From: Siphonodentalium dalli
Taxonomy: Eukaryota; Mollusca; Scaphopoda; Gadilida; Siphonodentaliidae
Length of the DNA stretch: 64,000 nt
Direction: 5' to 3'
Assembly (NCBI GenBank): GCA_032622095.1
Contig: CP136061.1
Location: 134,937,587 to 135,001,586, forward strand
Shown here: positions 36,476 to 48,800 of the stretch, in pieces
Numbering within the stretch: the first letter of the stretch is position 1
How the letters are laid out: each line of letters begins with the position of its first letter
The notes under the pieces: model-generated
The model's input: only the letters and a program-made list of their open reading frames with translations
Databases searched by the model: none
What the model was told of the DNA's origin: nothing
Position numbers and translations under genes: made by a program

Positions 36476-37529
36476 AAATTCGTCATCACACCCAATATGG
36501 TTTACCGGGCATAAAATCTCCTATCTTTTGAAACATAAATCGACTGAAGAATTTTCGAGATATCGTACCGAAATATATTGCAAAATCTATGGTAAATTTG
36601 AGAGGAAACGGGTCGTCAACTTGGATGGCCGCCTGATAGCCTCTGCAATCCTAACAATAGGTCAAATTAGCCAAAAATATGTCATAGTGTATATCTGAAA
36701 GGCGTTATTTTGAATTCCCTTTGGTTTGATATATAATCAGTCGAAGCGATGTCGACATATCGCATATACCTGGCATCTCAAGTTGGCCATTCGTCATCGT
36801 AATACTTGAAACCCGTGTATGTTTCTTTACCAGCCTGTTCTCGCGAAAATAAACGGGCTTATTTTGAATGTCGCGTCTTAGACACCATATAGGGCTTATT
36901 AAAGGGAAAATAGTCTCTGGGCGTACAAAAATAAGCTCGTATGGAGCTTATTTCAATATGAAATAAGCTCATACAGGTACTGTTTAAAGATACGGACGCC
37001 GTTGCATGACGGTGTGTATGCTGTTAAAATATTCACCTCCGTCAAAATCCACCACAAACAGAAAGAATAGTAAAATATAGACAGACCTTGTTCTTATACC
37101 AATCAGTTATTGTCAAATGTTTTTCCTTTGTTATGTAAACAAAAGCAAAAAAACGTTACAGAACCTTGCTTTTGTTTAGATCCGGATATGGTAAACATAA
37201 AGAGCGTTATTTGTTACTGTTTTCCTGATATGTAAATAATAAAGAGCGTTTATATCATTTGTGTGTGATTAACCAATAAAATTGCGCTGTGTTATGTAAA
37301 CAGAAGCAAAACTTCTGTAACCCGATCAGGCTCTTGTTTACGTTCACCATCGTACGTCTTGACGACAATATGCTATTTACGCGCTGATTATGTTTGGCAT
37401 ATATGCACAAAACTATATATATTTTTAATATTCCTTCTGTTGGTGGCGATTTGAACAAATATGAATATTTCTGCAACGAACACCGCCCGTGCCTTTAATC
37501 TACTGTTTTTATCGACACGACTTACCAGA
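36476..37529. other. No gene; short direct and inverted 'aataagctc' motifs
   Basis: At 36,840-36,985 aaaataagctc/gagcttattt motifs recur in both orientations. From 37,125 to 37,345 the words 'gttatgtaaaca.aagcaaaa' and 'aaagagcgtt' each recur twice, suggesting decayed tandem repeats. Nothing coding is supported. Confidence 0.45.
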
Positions 37530-37690
37530 TGAACGCTCTTTATATAGTGTGTGTTCACTGCGGTCCGTGTCATTCAATGGAATAACGGGTATAAGTTCTA
37601 TATGAGCTTATTTCAGAATCAAATAAGTCCAATATGAACATGTGTGTATATTTAGGTCCCATATGAACCTATTTGCAGAAGGATATGTTG
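37530..37690 (-). repeat. Inverted copy of the 3.45-3.9 kb tandem unit
   Basis: Read on the minus strand it gives ...cttattccattgaatgacacgg and ...aaagagcgtt with the 'ttgattctgaaataagctcata' block, matching the 3.45-3.9 kb unit. It links two distant repeats into one family. Confidence 0.6.
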
Positions 37691-39549
37691 CTATTTACGA
37701 ACACCCAAGCTTATACCGCTTTTTGGAGGTAGTTTTCACAAGTTTCCGATACGCTGTGATCGATATCTCGATATCCATTCATTTGTTTATGTCAAGTTTT
37801 ATATCAAAAGAATGAATATTTCATGGTCAATATATAAGACACCATGAAATATATTGTGACTGAAATGACCGGTTTTGCGATTCGATGCATGCGGAATATG
37901 ACAGATGGTGTGTTTTTGTCAAAATCGGATTTGTGAACATTGTCTCTGCATGGTATAGCATATATCGGTATATTTGGTCATTTCGCCCAGGGGCCTGTGT
38001 TTGTAGCCATTCTCATTTGAGTATTGTCTAATCTGCCCCATTCCATGAATATGCTTTTCCAGATGAGTTCAGTTAGTTCTAATTATTGCAAAGTCTGTAT
38101 CATTAGACGATATATCACCCAAAAAATTGTGTTTACACATCGAGCGAATAGCTGAGTAATTTGTTTTCGCGAGAACCACACATTCGATTAAATAATATCT
38201 GATGAATATTGAACCGAAAACACAAAACGCAGACGACTGTGACGGTCACGTGGTGCGATATGAACGAACTAGCAGTGACATTGACCTGGAATAATAAAAA
38301 CAATGAGGTTGTGATGTGAATTGGCCTGATTCCGTGTTTCTAAATGATGCATAGGAAGTACAGAGTTCGACATTTGTACGGAGTATACCTGGTGACCAAT
38401 CGGTATACCCGTACTTTTACTAGTTTGATTGTTTATATGTCTGGTCATGGAACCATCCTCGCCACAGAGTTGGCGTTTAACAAGCGCATGGCAGCCTTAT
38501 GGCAGGCGGTATATACGCACAATGTTCAGGTTCACTTCATCTACCCATGACACGTATTCCAGACGGAAAACTCTGTGTAGCGTATATATACGGTGCCGCA
38601 TTGGTGCGTTACATCATATTACACGCTTATGACGTGTTATTTACATGATTTGAACACATTACATGCACCCGTTGATGCTTAAGCCTATATACCACACACA
38701 GGGGTCCGCGGGGACATTTTTTGTTATCTGTATTATATATTAGCAACCATTAAGGGTGCTTATACCTAAGGTGTGTGATTGGCGTCATATAATTTTTTCT
38801 ATATCCATCAGTGATTTTTCAAGATCGCGGGTATAGATTTTGGAAAAATTGTCACGTGACTTCCGGTTAGCAACAATGTGGAGATTGCAAAAAACGCGGA
38901 ATTGGAAACGAAGCATCGCGATAAAAATGAAAGTAACTACTTCACAACTTACGAAGAATTCACATGTGATTTAAGTCTATTAATTTCATTTAGACCAATT
39001 TCGTTGGTCAGCTTAATGAAAACGAAAAATGAAGAAGTCATGACGATAATCCAGACAAGATTTTACAATCCACGACACGTCTTGTCAATTTTGTCATGTC
39101 GTCTCCGTTGTGACCATTGCATGATGTTACATACATTATTCTTAGCGTTATGTCGCTGAAAAAAGGCAAAGTTGAGGCACATCGTGTGTGGTTGCTCCAC
39201 TACGTGTCACGTACGATTCATATTACAAGAAGGATCCCAGCTCTGAATTTTTGGGTTCTCAAAAACATCTTTTATTCAAAATAGCACGCCAGCACTGTAA
39301 ACAGTTCAATTCTGAATGATTATTCATTAAAACTAATGATATAATGATACCCAACAAATCAGAGATGGGTCCCTTATATACATATAGAATACAATCGACG
39401 TTATGGCTTCTTCAAATAACATCAGTGCAATTTGTGTTTGCTTGATAAACTGTGCATTTCTTCCAATGTTTTGACTAAGCGAAGCCCCTATATACTGAAG
39501 GTTTCCAACTGTTATAATGTTCATACTTGACACCCTCTAATGGTAGGAA
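37691..39549. other. No gene recognised
   Basis: The 93-codon frame at 38,878-39,159 begins after a cacgtgacttccgg block but has no recognised domain. A 40-base block near 39,190 (gtggttgctccactacgtgtcacgtacg) recurs at about 46,722-46,750. Confidence 0.4.
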
Positions 39550-39715
39550 ATTCCAACTGACGGTCATTTCACTCCAAAAATTTGGACGCAGGCAGGAAAA
39601 TATTCAACATTTGTCTTTAAAAAATCACACTAAATACTGGTTGGAAGATTAAACTACAAGAACTATTCCAACTTACTGTTCGTCTGAAATTCCCAACTGA
39701 TGTTGAGTCACACAG
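39550..39715 (-). repeat. Dispersed 'acaacatcagttg' repeat, copy 2
   Basis: The reverse complement shares caacatcagttgggaatttcag and ccaaccagtatttagtgtga with 16,455-16,590 and 49,485-49,605. Confidence 0.6.
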
Positions 39716-40477
39716 GAAATTTCCAAATATTGAGACGAGACTCCAACCCTGTCCCTGACTCTACGTCAGTATTATAGGCGGAAGAAGATAGAGAGGGTTA
39801 ATTTACTGACTTATCATCCCAGTGATAATATAATAATATACCCATCTTGTTACCCTATTTTTCTGCAATATTTGACAGATACGTGCGCCTATATATATGC
39901 TCGTATTTACCAACTACGTTTATATACAGTCCATGGCGAGGCCCGACGCGAAGCTATCTGTGGTCATCGATCGGATAGACATCTTCGCGGTATAGGATTA
40001 TCCAATCAAGGGGTTTTGAATGCGATCACAGATTTGACCACTGTTTTTGACCTCCGGTTTTACATATGAGCATGTATTGTTGTACATGTTTGGTTCATTT
40101 CAATCACGGAGCGAAATATACGAAAGGAACGCGTTTTGTGTTTTAATGTTCGCATTCTGGAAAATATATAAGGATAGGGGAAGTATCCACCAGCCAAAGT
40201 GTATACTCATCTCGCAGAAAGATTCAGTATGAGTCTATTCCGCGGAGTGTACCCGGTGAGTGTTTGCGATATAGTCGTATAAAGTAAGGCGGTGTCTATA
40301 TTGTTAAATTGCAAATTTTATAGACTGGGACAATCATATCGCCGATAGTGTGTGTGTCACAAACGCTAGCCAAGGTACATTGTGCGTTCAGTCGCTACGA
40401 AACAAACTACCCGGTGTATGCTATTAACCCGTGTAAACAGTTGGTGAGTCGAGCCCTGGAAAGTTGTTATAATTTAA

Positions 40478-41050
40478 CCCTTTCGTGACTGGAGCTTCCT
40501 GGATTATTACGAAAACCCTGTGCCAATACATTCTCTTATATATGCGAGTCGACCATATTTCGCCTCGTATATATATAAGAGAATGCATTGGCCTAACAAA
40601 TTTAATATTTTTTTTTTTATAATTGTTACAAAATGTAAGAAACAAATGATAAAAAATTGTTAAATAATGTAAGAAATAATGATAAAAAAAAATGAAGAAT
40701 GTAATAAAAATGATCAATAATGTAAGTAAAATGATAAAAAAAAATGATATAATTGTTAAAGAATATAAGAAAAAATTATAATAATTATTATAGAATGTTA
40801 GAAAAAATAAAAAAAATATATAAAAAACTGTTAAAGAATGTAAGAACAAAATGATAAAAAAGATAAAAATGATCATTTTTTTTAAAGGATGTAAGAAAAA
40901 TTGATAAAAATAAAAATATTATAAAAAATTGTTAGGCCAATGTATTCTCTTATATATGCAAGGCGACCCATGGTCGACTCGCATATATAAGAGAATGCAT
41001 TGGCACAGGGTCTTTAATGTTGCGCTAGCGCAGCTCCCGTCATGAAAGGG
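40478..41050. mobile_element. piggyBac-like MITE with twin subterminal hairpins (573 bp)
   Basis: TTAA on both sides (40,474-40,477 and 41,051-41,054) encloses 18 bp terminal inverted repeats, CCCTTTCGTGACTGGAGC and GCTCCCGTCATGAAAGGG, matching at 16 of 18 positions. A CCC start next to TTAA is the piggyBac signature. Inside each end lies a near-perfect hairpin (40,523-40,591 and 40,937-41,003), each built from ccaat(a/g)cattctcttata and its complement. The middle, 40,600-40,930, is an A-rich degenerate tandem of 'tgtaagaaa..atgataaaaa'. The 150-codon low-complexity frame across it is spurious. No transposase is present, so it would need one in trans. Confidence 0.9.
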
Positions 41051-41054
41051 TTAA

Positions 41055-42170
41055 TGAATTTCCATGTCATATTTCATTAACAAGAGTCAGTGTGTATCTC
41101 TCATATTTTTCATATATTAGCGCAGGCTATACACCTTACCATTCACCTATTTTTCTGCAGAACGCCAATATATGTAATTGCTTATCAGAAAAGAACTAGT
41201 CTTGCCATATCTGGACGTAATGCGCTAGGCTCCTAGCTGAATTAGCCACCGCGCCCCTCCGTAAATGCAAGCCCATAATGATAACGTATATATTCGTAAT
41301 GCGTTTGTTCCAAAAGCATGCCAACCAACTAGTCTCATCGATGTGAATCATCACATAGGCCACAATATGATGACATTGATCTAAATCATAATTTCTATTG
41401 AGACACGAAGATTTCCTTTATTTTGTCGACTCAGAATTCAAGAGCGGTGTCATCGTATTCGACACAGCGCACAAACCGAATATAACAGTATACACGGTTC
41501 GTCAGACTATAAAGAGTCACATCGTGCGGTAAGTGATACATATCTACGAGCCTCGTAAAATAGCAATATTGTAAAACACAATGATAACGCATTATCATAG
41601 GGCAAGCCACACTGATACACGATAAATTGTCAGAAGTTTAGATATCGGTTTCCACTTGCCTACTTCTTAATTGTTCTGCAATAGACCATAATAACAGATT
41701 AGCGAGCATCGACCAGTATGTGTGTGTCTGTACTCAATGTTATACCATATGGAATGTTAAAACTGCGTAACCAGTCTCTTATGGTCTACCAAATAATAAA
41801 TACGTATGACTGGATCCGATATCGCTAATTATTTAACCTGGTGAATCATGAACAACAGAGCGTTGATGTGGTTCCCTTGCCGCAACCCGAGAAGCCTCGC
41901 TACCTTTGATGTGGTTTGGCCTTATGCACTGACCGGTCACCTGGTATGCCAGTCATTTATAACCTGCAGTGATTACTTAACTGTTGTTATCTTGCTGATT
42001 CAATTAAGATCGTAATAAAGTGTCATAAAATGTTAATGACAATAGGTATGTGGCTATGAGTCAACCTTTACGCAGTGTACACTGGATGATAGCTTATTGA
42101 TCAGACACTGACGACGAAGTCCCTAAACGCAACCTCTTTGTATTCGTGTTGCCAGAAAGTCCAGGGCGAA
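41055..42170. other. No gene recognised
   Basis: No ORF over 60 codons, repeat match or RNA gene was seen in this stretch. Confidence 0.45.
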
Positions 42171-42174
42171 TAAT

Positions 42175-42310
42175 CTCATGCACGCGTGTGAATGCCTGAA
42201 GTATGTGGTCATCATTGGTACCGCTTTTTCCTCATCCCACCAATGATCCCGTAACTTAAAGCGACACATTGGTTATTGGTGTAGTACGAACTGGCGGGTC
42301 CACATAGTTA
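42175..42310 (+). repeat. Diverged repeat, copy 1 of 3 (42.2, 42.9, 43.85 kb)
   Basis: Shares an ordered series with 42,910-43,040 and 43,852-43,975: 'catgcacgcgtgtgaatgcctgaagtatgtggtcat', 'ttggta/cc', 'tttt(c)ctc' and a terminal 'ca.a.t'. Similarity is modest, so copies are old. Confidence 0.45.
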
Positions 42311-42481
42311 TGGAAAACATAAGTGGTGCAAAATATATACCCCCTCCCATGTTTTTGTTAAAAATTTGAAAAACTATTTTTTAAAAGAAACATTTCTACC
42401 CAATATTTTGCAGATTACCCCACATGCATGTGGTAGATGTTCTGTGTTAGGTATTACTTTAGTTCCATGTAAAGAACTTAA

Positions 42482-42828
42482 TGACATATTGTGGGCTTGT
42501 TCGGGTGTGTGAAACTGATAAGTTAGTACTCAAGCACTATAGCCAACTGGAGGAATGTGGCACTCTACTAGCCTATATAACATCGCCGAAAATCTCTAAC
42601 AAATCGACCGTACTACTCCTTAGAAAAAATCGTCTCTACTTCGCTCAATTGTAAATATGTACTTCTCGATTCTCGGACGCAACTATCGGCGATAAAAGAA
42701 CGCAAACGATTTCGCAATCGACAGTCACTGCATTTAATTAATATATAAGAATGCCGACGTGTATTGTCAATTTGGATGTAATATTCGCCATGACTGTATG
42801 ATATCCATACGGAGTGTTTCATGCCACA
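42482..42828 (-). mobile_element. TTAA-flanked non-autonomous element, family A, copy 3
   Basis: Reverse orientation of the 23.9 and 30.8 kb copies (tgacatattgtgggcttg start, gagtgtttcatgccaca end). Intact TTAA lies on both sides (42,478-42,481 and 42,829-42,832). Confidence 0.7.
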
Positions 42829-42909
42829 TTAAATTGTGTAAATTGTATTGTACTTTGTGATAGTTTCATATTTGAGCCAATTTTATGCCGCCAGAAACTT
42901 CAATGTCGT

Positions 42910-43040
42910 GATTTCATACACGCATACGAAAGCCTGAAATATGTGGTCATTCGTGGTCCAGTTTTTCTCTCAACCTCCCTCCAAACCAATGTTCCTGAGA
43001 CTTAGAAACATAACTGTGTATACACGCATATGGTCTGGAA
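42910..43040 (+). repeat. Diverged repeat, copy 2 of 3
   Basis: Aligns with 42,175-42,310 over catacacgcatacgaaagcc, gaaatatgtggtcat and the 'tttttctc' block. It begins about 80 bases after family A copy 3. Confidence 0.45.
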
Positions 43041-43326
43041 AACAATTGCATATACATATATACCCTCAGTCATTATAATCAATGTTTTGAAGAAGTAAAA
43101 TAGAATAGAAAAGTTGCAATCCATTGTTTCGGAAACTACACGAGTGGTTGATTTTATGTACCATTTTCTGCGTTATATAATATATGTTAGTTTCTATCTG
43201 TAAAGCACTTAATATCTGAGATGACACACAATGTGTCAATTGGAATGTGCTTTATGGTAATAACGAATTTGAGCTATAGATACAGATCATCCATTAAATT
43301 TGTGTCACCAGCTAGAAGCCCATTAT

Positions 43327-43421
43327 AAAAATGGTGACCTGGCTTGAGTGCAACATTGCGGATTGTCTCCCCGAGGAGCCAATCCGCAATGTTGCCCTCG
43401 AGCCAGGTCACCATTGTTTTT
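43327..43421. repeat. Hairpin, about 42 bp arms
   Basis: aaaaatggtgacctggcttg and caacattgcggattg are mirrored by caatccgcaatgttg and agccaggtcaccattgtttt with two or three mismatches and a short loop (tctccccgagga). Further on, caatgttt-cat motifs at 43,735-43,785 resemble the arm tips. The three overlapping frames are by-products. Confidence 0.85.
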
Positions 43422-43851
43422 ATTATACCGAATATTTGTATTTGTTCCGTTTCCGATCAGAAAGTCATCAAACATACGCTTGCTGCTTGCGATACATCTC
43501 TTCGTGCTTTTAATGTATTTTCGTCTATAAGTTTCTAAATATCATCGGGTGAAACATCCGCGAATCGCTTCGATTTGACACCGGCATCCATGATGTTTAC
43601 TTTGAAGAATGCGGAAGTCGTCTGAATCGTGACGATTTGGGGTTTCTGGTTTGGATGTCACGGTCAAATACGTCATAAAATTTCGTTCGGGTGCTTCCGT
43701 GAACATGTTCGGATTCTTTCGGTCGGAGCGGTAAACATTGCAAAAAAATGGTGACCGGCAATGTTTCATGGGCGGGAAACATTGCAAATTGTAAAATCAC
43801 ACCCTATGGGAAATTAACATAGGCTTTTAATATGAGGTATAATAATGAGTA

Positions 43852-43975
43852 CTCTTTCATGCACCATGCGAATGTTTGAAGTTTGTGGGCATCTTTGGTC
43901 ATGTTCTCTTCTCATGATCTCACCCCCATGTTGGTAAAACTCAGAGACATACAATGTGGGTACAACTGGGGCTGA
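43852..43975 (+). repeat. Diverged repeat, copy 3 of 3
   Basis: Contains catgcaccatgcgaatgttt and gaagtttgtgggcatctttggt in the same order as copies 1 and 2. Confidence 0.4.
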
Positions 43976-44089
43976 ACATCTATTGCATTTATCCATGCAG
44001 GAATTATGGCTTCAATTATGTTTCCAATTATTTGTTCCAAAACAAGTTTCCGCTAATTTTGGGGGCTCACAGTACAGGCATCTATAGCT

Positions 44090-44372
44090 TAATAATTTAT
44101 TAAAGATGGTGTACATGTATTACTTAATAATTTATTAAAGATGGTGTACATGTATTACTTAATAATTTATTAAAGATGCTGTACGTGTATTACTTAATAA
44201 TTTATTAAAGATGCTGTACACGTATTACTTAATAATGTATTAAAGATGGTGTACATGTATTACTTAATCATTTATTAAAGATGCTGTACACGTATTACTT
44301 AATAATTTATTAAAGATGGTGTTCATGTATTACTTAATAATTTATTAAAGATGGTGTACATGTATTACTTAT
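44090..44372 (+). repeat. 35 bp tandem repeat array, 8 units
   Basis: The unit 'taataatttattaaagatg' plus 'gtgtacatgtattact' repeats exactly every 35 bases. 'taaagatg' occurs about every 35 bases from 44,101 to 44,346, with only point changes (gtg/ctg, aca/acg). The same unit forms an opposite-strand array at 45,757-45,950. Confidence 0.95.
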
Positions 44373-44762
44373 TAACATGGGGATGTCACACATTGTCATT
44401 GAAAATGTGTTTATTTTTGTATATGTAGCCATGTATACGAGTCGTATAATACGACTGCTGGTATACATGCTTATTGACTTGAATATCGACTATAGCAGAA
44501 ATACCTAGAAAGAATAAGACATCGATGGTCACTGCCTGAATTACATGTAATCGTACTGAAAGTGGAATATGGGATCAATCCTAAAATTCCCGCACAAAAT
44601 TATGCTGAAAAGGAGTTGATAAATAATGATATCTACTGATATATATGATATCTATTGTCATATAAATAGGACAGATTTGTTAATAACAAGATCACGCGAC
44701 GTCTTGAGTTATTAATAGGAACTGTAAGGCAACAACAAATTAATAGCCTGCTTTACGACCCA

Positions 44763-44778
44763 CCCCCCCCCCCCCCCC
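44763..44778 (+). repeat. C16 tract
   Basis: Sixteen C in a row followed after a short gap by A-rich and (TA)n simple sequence to about 44,840. Confidence 0.9.
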
Positions 44779-45260
44779 ACAGCTTTTATTTCATTATTGT
44801 AAAAAAAAAATATAAAAAAAATAAAAAAATATATATATATGGTTCGTTTATATGCGGTCACATTGTTGTGCATTTGATGGATCCGTGTACATATATACAG
44901 GAATCAGTAAGGTTTCTCGGGCTAATGGGCTTGATAACATTGCTAGATCATTTAACAAAACACTTATTGCATTGTTTCGAGGTTGACGTGAGGATTTATC
45001 AACCCTTAAAATGTATATTAATATGTACCTTTGAAATGAAATTATATGAATTGTTGCCTGAAGGAGCCTAAAACATCAGCCAACCCATTAACTACACAAC
45101 TGGGCTATATATACATGCTGTGTCGGTATAATATAAGCATGAGTGTCCAACCAGGTAACGCATGCAGTGTTCTCTGGTCACTAATATGGTCATATAATAC
45201 TCAGAAATGATGCAACGTAAGCACAGTACAAAACTAAGTGACATAATTTCAAAATCTTAA

Positions 45261-45597
45261 AGACATATTGTGGACTTGCTCGGGGGCATTATAGTGATAA
45301 GTTAGTACCCAGGCGCTGTACCAACTGGGGGATGTGAAATTCTACTAACATTGCCGATAATCTCAACGAAATCGACCTCACCACTCCATAGAAAACATCG
45401 CCTGAACAACGCGCAATTGTAAATATTTACATCTGGATTCGGGACGCAACAAACGCCGAGAGTCATTGAATTTAATTTATATATAAGAATGACGGTGTGT
45501 GTTGTAAATTTGGATTTATATTCGCAAAAATAACTACTTTTAGCAAGATTATTCTACATTTCTATTTAATCACCCTATATGAGTGTTTCACATCACT
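45261..45597 (-). mobile_element. TTAA-flanked non-autonomous element, family A, copy 4
   Basis: Begins agacatattgtggacttg after TTAA (45,257-45,260) and ends gagtgtttcacatcact before TTTA, one change from TTAA. It lies between the two opposed 35 bp arrays. Confidence 0.7.
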
Positions 45598-45756
45598 TTT
45601 ATGTTTCCTAACTAATCTTTGATAAATATGTTGATTGGAAAACAAATTGCATCACACATTTTGTCCGACCTTGAACCACCCACCAACCCCCTCCCTGTGT
45701 CTGGACTTTTTTCTGCAGACGCCCCCCCCCGGACAAAATGGCAATATATATAATAT

Positions 45757-45950
45757 ATAATAAATGATTAAGTAATACATGTACGCCATCTTTAATAAAT
45801 TATTAAGTAATACATGTACACCATCTTTAATAAATTATTAAGTAATACATGTACACAATCTTTAATAAATTATTAAGTAATACATGTACACCATCTTTAA
45901 TAAATTATTAAGTAATACATGTACACCATCTTTAATAAATTATTAGAATA
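45757..45950 (-). repeat. 35 bp tandem array, 5 units, opposite strand
   Basis: The reverse complement of the 44,090-44,372 unit repeats every 35 bases ('taataaattattaagtaata' plus 'catgtacaccatctt') from about 45,765 to 45,945. Confidence 0.95.
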
Positions 45951-48796
45951 CAATTAAAACAAAATATTTGCAAATATCATCTTGCCCCGGTAACTGGTTA
46001 CCAAAACCATTTTATTTTGTACACGATGGTATACCGCACATAATCAATCAAACAATCAACTGACATATACTGCCCAGTCCATTGGGATGACACTCGGAGT
46101 GCATTGGCCAACAAACTTGAACGCTGTATGTACACGAGCACCAGTATAATTATGAGGTGAATGTTATATGAAATCCCTTATGAATAATGCATATCTTTTC
46201 ATTTTCACTCAGAAATATTTCAATGTTGGCAAAAAGATGGGAAGCACCCCGAAGCAGATAGGCATTGTGAATACGTGTCTTAAGAGGTTTGTGAGTTCCA
46301 CGCATTCAAAATGGCCGAGGCGAGCGCAAACGCACAAAAACATATTATACGAGGAACTGACACAGAACATGTCACGAGCATGTGCTAGTTTACTTTTTAA
46401 AACAAGTTGATAGTGGACACAAATGGGGTTTCAGCTTGTCAAAATAATAGAATATGCAAGTATGCGAAAAATACAAGTATGGCTAATATGTCGTTTCTGT
46501 TTTTTTTATATGTGTGATCAAGTCGAAACCACGTGATTCCCCACCGTGAAAATTTGTGCTGAAAACAGCAAACGCCAAGTTGGGTACCCAGAACACATTG
46601 TTGTAAAGCAGGGTACAGACCACACCAAAATATGACGACAATTATCCCTTCATTATATGAGTATAGTGGTACCACGCATGATTATAATCCTATGAATAGT
46701 GTATGAATCACCACAAATGCTGTGGTTGCTCCACTGCGTGTCACGTACGGCCATATTATATGTATATATATATGCTCTATATGAGTGTAAGATATGAACG
46801 AAAACCAAATGTGATAAAGGTGAACTAAATACAAAAGCAGCCTTCCAATTTATACAAAAAGAGTACAAAATGGACAAATTATCTTGCGCATGGAATTCTT
46901 TTATAAAAATAACTTTGATTATAAGTGGGAGAGTGTCCAAAAATTGTTAAATTGACTTCTATAAACCGGCAATCAGCATAAAATTTCCCTATGAAAAGAA
47001 TATCCTCAAAAATCTGCTCGATATACATGTACAACCTCTGCAGTTTTCACCTAAAAGTTCTTGCAAAATAAAAAAAACCCAGCTTTCATTGTACAATGAA
47101 CAATAAATATAATTAAATAACATGTCCGTTCATTCTTCCAGCTTCTGCCCCAATCTCCCCATGTGAACTAATTCACACTGGAGGGCATGGGACAGATGGT
47201 GGACTATATGAAGGGAGAGCTGGCTTATAAAAAGATCTCCTCCCCAATATATATGACATATTTTTCATGAGGGCGGATAATTGATAGATAAATATCAACA
47301 TATATGTTTTACTAAAATGCTCTTTTTATTTCAGGCAATTCATATGTAATCATACAAATTATAATGAAAAAGTTGTGAATAAATTATAAAAAAAATATAT
47401 ATATATGAACGAACGATCTATAACAATACTGAAGGTATATAGTCCCGGTGGACGCTATCAATTTGAACGCATGCAGGGTGAGCTTTCTGTGACCCCACGA
47501 CTTATCCGAGAGGAAATTCCAGGACTAAGTCAAGAATTCCAGTAACTTAAAGTATGTGAAGCATTTCCCAAGTACTCATAAGAATACGCATCAGCCATTA
47601 AGGCCATGTCTGTACACCGATCAAATGATAGGAACGACAGGGAAATTCAAATTTGACAGTCATCAAAATGGTGTTATATTAGTGTGACGTAGATCGCATG
47701 TTTGCGCATATCGCACAGATATTATTTAACACACTTCAGCGTGCGTTATCGGCACTCATTGGTCCCATATAAAATGGAGTTATGGATTCCTAACATTGTC
47801 ACGTCGAGTGGGAATCCCGAATATGCTTTGTGTGTTTATTTACTTGATGTTTCGTGACAATTCTTCCCAACGCTTATCAAGGTGTACTTATGCGCGTCGG
47901 ATATATGACCAAGAAATAGGTTATCATACTAATTCATGAATGAAATTCCTTCCAATGAAATTCATTCAAAGATTATAGAACAGGATATGATCATATTAGC
48001 ATATCACCATTCCCGTTGCAGCTAGGCTAGAAACAAATAACTATTTAGTTCTGGATCTCGATGGAAACTACACCACATGATTTTTTCTGATATGTAAAGT
48101 CAATCAGGACGCCTGATCAAAAATAGTTTTCGTACACAATAATCATTCTTAAACTTAAAAGAATACATTTACAATAACATGTCACTAGAGTGCTCATTAG
48201 CGTTGCCGTTTTAGAGTTGTCTATATTTGTTTACCTTTCCAGCTGACCTTTCGGGTATTTTTTGTGCAGTGTTCTTCTATGTGTGTTTAACTGAAAATGG
48301 TGGTCAGAGGGACTTTCAGTGATATGTCAAATTGTAATTTTCGCATTACTCGACCTTTATTCACTTTAAAATGTGGGTGCCATTCTGCACATGTTTCAAT
48401 GTGGCACCATTAGCCCTTACGTCGGGCAATATGGTATTGTATACGGTGATGTGTCACGAGTAAACTTTATGCATGGGCCTATTCCCCGGGTCAAAACATA
48501 AGCGTAAACAGGGAACACATGCCCTATCTCAAGTCTGGGTGTAGCTGGCACGTGCCATGTGAAATTCCAATGTGTCGAGCAATCTTATACTCCAAAACGC
48601 GCACTGAAAACATTCGGTATATCATTATAAACGTTTGTTATAATTTTTAGCCCATATTGAGCGGTCAAACTAATGGAGGATACACATAATGGCCACCGGA
48701 TTATTCCTTATTTGTGAATATAAAGATTCAAGAGATTTATTAAGATATAAGAAAGGCCCAACAAACTGTGAAATAATAATAATAGTAGTAAAACAA
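45951..48796. other. No gene recognised
   Basis: The longest frames (80 codons at 46,168-46,410; 95 codons on the minus strand at 46,653-46,940) have no recognised features. Short (TA)n runs lie near 46,760 and 47,398. Confidence 0.4.
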
Positions 48797-48800
48797 TTAA

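Noticed and set aside
38878-39159. 93-codon ORF after a cacgtgacttccgg block
   Set aside because: No family resemblance; the upstream motif alone is not evidence of a gene.
40424-40876. 150-codon hydrophobic Phe/Ile/Leu-rich ORF that looks like a membrane protein
   Set aside because: It is the A/T-rich tandem core of the piggyBac-like MITE read in frame.
44090-44372. Regular repeat that could be mistaken for a CRISPR array
   Set aside because: The units are directly abutting with no unique spacers, and the organism is a eukaryote.
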